Shown here: in pieces, positions 30,860 through 31,477 of the stretch
Layout: every line of letters starts with the position of its first letter
Numbering within the stretch: position 1 is the stretch's first letter
DNA from: JBQTIP01 sp052388025
GTDB taxonomy: Bacteria; Actinomycetota; UBA4738; HRBIN12
Length of the DNA stretch: 31,477 nucleotides
Direction of reading: 5' to 3'
NCBI GenBank assembly: GCA_052388025.1
Contig: JBQTIP010000165.1
Location: forward strand, 1-31,477
Notes under the pieces: generated by a model
The model's database searches: none
Seen by the model: only the letters and a program-made list of their open reading frames with translations
Told to the model about the DNA's origin: nothing
Position numbers and translations under genes: made by a program

Positions 30860-31477
30860 GGTTCGAGACGAGGGCGATCCACGCCGGACAGGAGCCCGAG
30901 CCGGAGTTCGGCGCCGTGAACGTGCCGATCTATCAGACGTCCACCTACGCGCAACCGGGCGTGGGGGCACCCAGACGATACGACTACGCCAGGGGGGGCA
31001 ACCCGACGCGCGAGGCGCTCCAGACCGCGCTCGCCTCCTTGGAAGGAGCGACGCACGCCCTGTCGTTCGCCTCCGGCCTTGCCGCGGAAGCGACGCTACT
31101 GCTCTGCCTGAAGCCCGGCGACCACGTGCTGCTCTCCGACGACGTTTACGGCGGGACGTACCGGCTTCTGGCCCGCGTGCTGGGCCGCTGGGGCGTCGGA
31201 TTCGACACCGTCGACATGACCGACCCCGACGCGCTCCAGGCCGCCGTTCGCGAGGAAACGCGGATCGTATGGGCGGAGAGCCCCACTAACCCGGTGCTGA
31301 AGATCGTCGACATCGCGGCGACGGCCGATATCGCGCACGCGGCCCGCGCGCGCTGCGTGGTCGACAACACGTTCGCGACGCCGTATCTCCAGCGGCCGCT
31401 GGAGCTCGGCGCCGACGTCGTCGTGCACTCCGTCACCAAGTACCTCGGCGGCCACTCGGACCTCGTGGGAGGCGCGG
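30832..31477 (+). CDS. Cystathionine gamma-lyase/gamma-synthase, PLP-dependent (3' end cut by window)
   Basis: The first 215 residues of a Cys/Met-metabolism PLP enzyme (fold type I). Visible marks are FETRAIHAGQEPEPEFGAV, VPIYQTSTYAQ, YDYARGGNPTREALQTALASLEG, FASGLAAE, DDVYGGTYRL, WAESPTNP, VVDNTFATPYLQRPLELGAD and SVTKYLGGHSDLVGG, whose Lys binds PLP. Next to cystathionine beta-synthase, cleavage of cystathionine to cysteine (gamma-lyase) is most likely, but gamma-synthase cannot be excluded from this part. ATG 30832 has AAGGAG 5 nt upstream and lies inside the end of the DUF429 gene (28-nt overlap), so it is translationally linked. About 45% of the expected length is missing. Confidence 0.93.
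   Translation, partial: MGASAGDALRFETRAIHAGQEPEPEFGAVNVPIYQTSTYAQPGVGAPRRYDYARGGNPTREALQTALASLEGATHALSFASGLAAEATLLLCLKPGDHVLLSDDVYGGTYRLLARVLGRWGVGFDTVDMTDPDALQAAVREETRIVWAESPTNPVLKIVDIAATADIAHAARARCVVDNTFATPYLQRPLELGADVVVHSVTKYLGGHSDLVGGA

Noticed and set aside
1..31477. Alternative genetic code with TGA read as an amino acid
   Set aside because: TGA ends many genes here at the expected family length (hutI, hutU, the HutF-like gene, the DinB partner's upstream gene), so it works as stop.
1..31477. tRNA, rRNA, CRISPR array, insertion sequence, prophage or attachment site
   Set aside because: Read for on both strands; no cloverleaf, regularly spaced repeats, transposase motifs or terminal inverted repeats were recognised.

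Overview
The window is very GC-rich, almost fully coding bacterial DNA. About 24 protein genes lie on both strands, stops often abut or overlap, and no gap exceeds about 220 bp. GTG starts are frequent, and several genes have a -10-like hexamer only 5-8 nt before the start codon, which suggests leaderless mRNAs. Together with the gene set (class III cyclase-ATPase-TPR protein, PNPOx-like, SRPBCC and DinB proteins, transsulfuration enzymes) this points to an actinobacterial-type, probably environmental lineage. That assignment is inference; there is no rRNA or other marker gene. I see no rRNA, tRNA, CRISPR array, insertion sequence or phage gene.

Layout. 1-1503 (minus): PAP2 phosphatase and lgt (3' end cut by the window). 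1550-1903: small LapA-type membrane protein. 1904-4712 (minus): four-gene unit of an unknown multi-pass membrane protein, a CPBP protease homologue, a PNPOx-like protein and a SRPBCC protein. 4805-5605: methyltransferase. 5609-7848 (minus): pepA and a PIG-L deacetylase. 7940-8278: small cupin. 8253-9790 (minus): CytX-type NCS1 permease under a TPP riboswitch. 9900-13876: class III cyclase/AAA/TPR regulator, whose apparent N-terminus is interrupted by an in-frame TGA exactly where the first zinc-ribbon cysteine is expected, and a coupled DinB protein. 13846-15503 (minus): MFS transporter and SRPBCC protein.

15569-22570 is a histidine-utilisation region with the genes on alternating strands: hutI (followed by an overlapping L,D-transpeptidase), hutH, a HutF-like amidohydrolase and hutU. 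These would convert histidine through urocanate and imidazolonepropionate to formiminoglutamate and perhaps formylglutamate. No hutG is present.

22778-28514 is a signalling island: a NarL-like receiver fused to a HisKA kinase, a coupled 1189-residue PAS/GAF HisKA_3 kinase, and a convergent receiver-GGDEF regulator. None has a recognisable DNA-binding domain.

28625-31477 is a transsulfuration operon: cystathionine beta-synthase, a DUF429 protein with an unusual cysteine-containing C-terminus, and the start of a cystathionine gamma-lyase/synthase cut by the window end.
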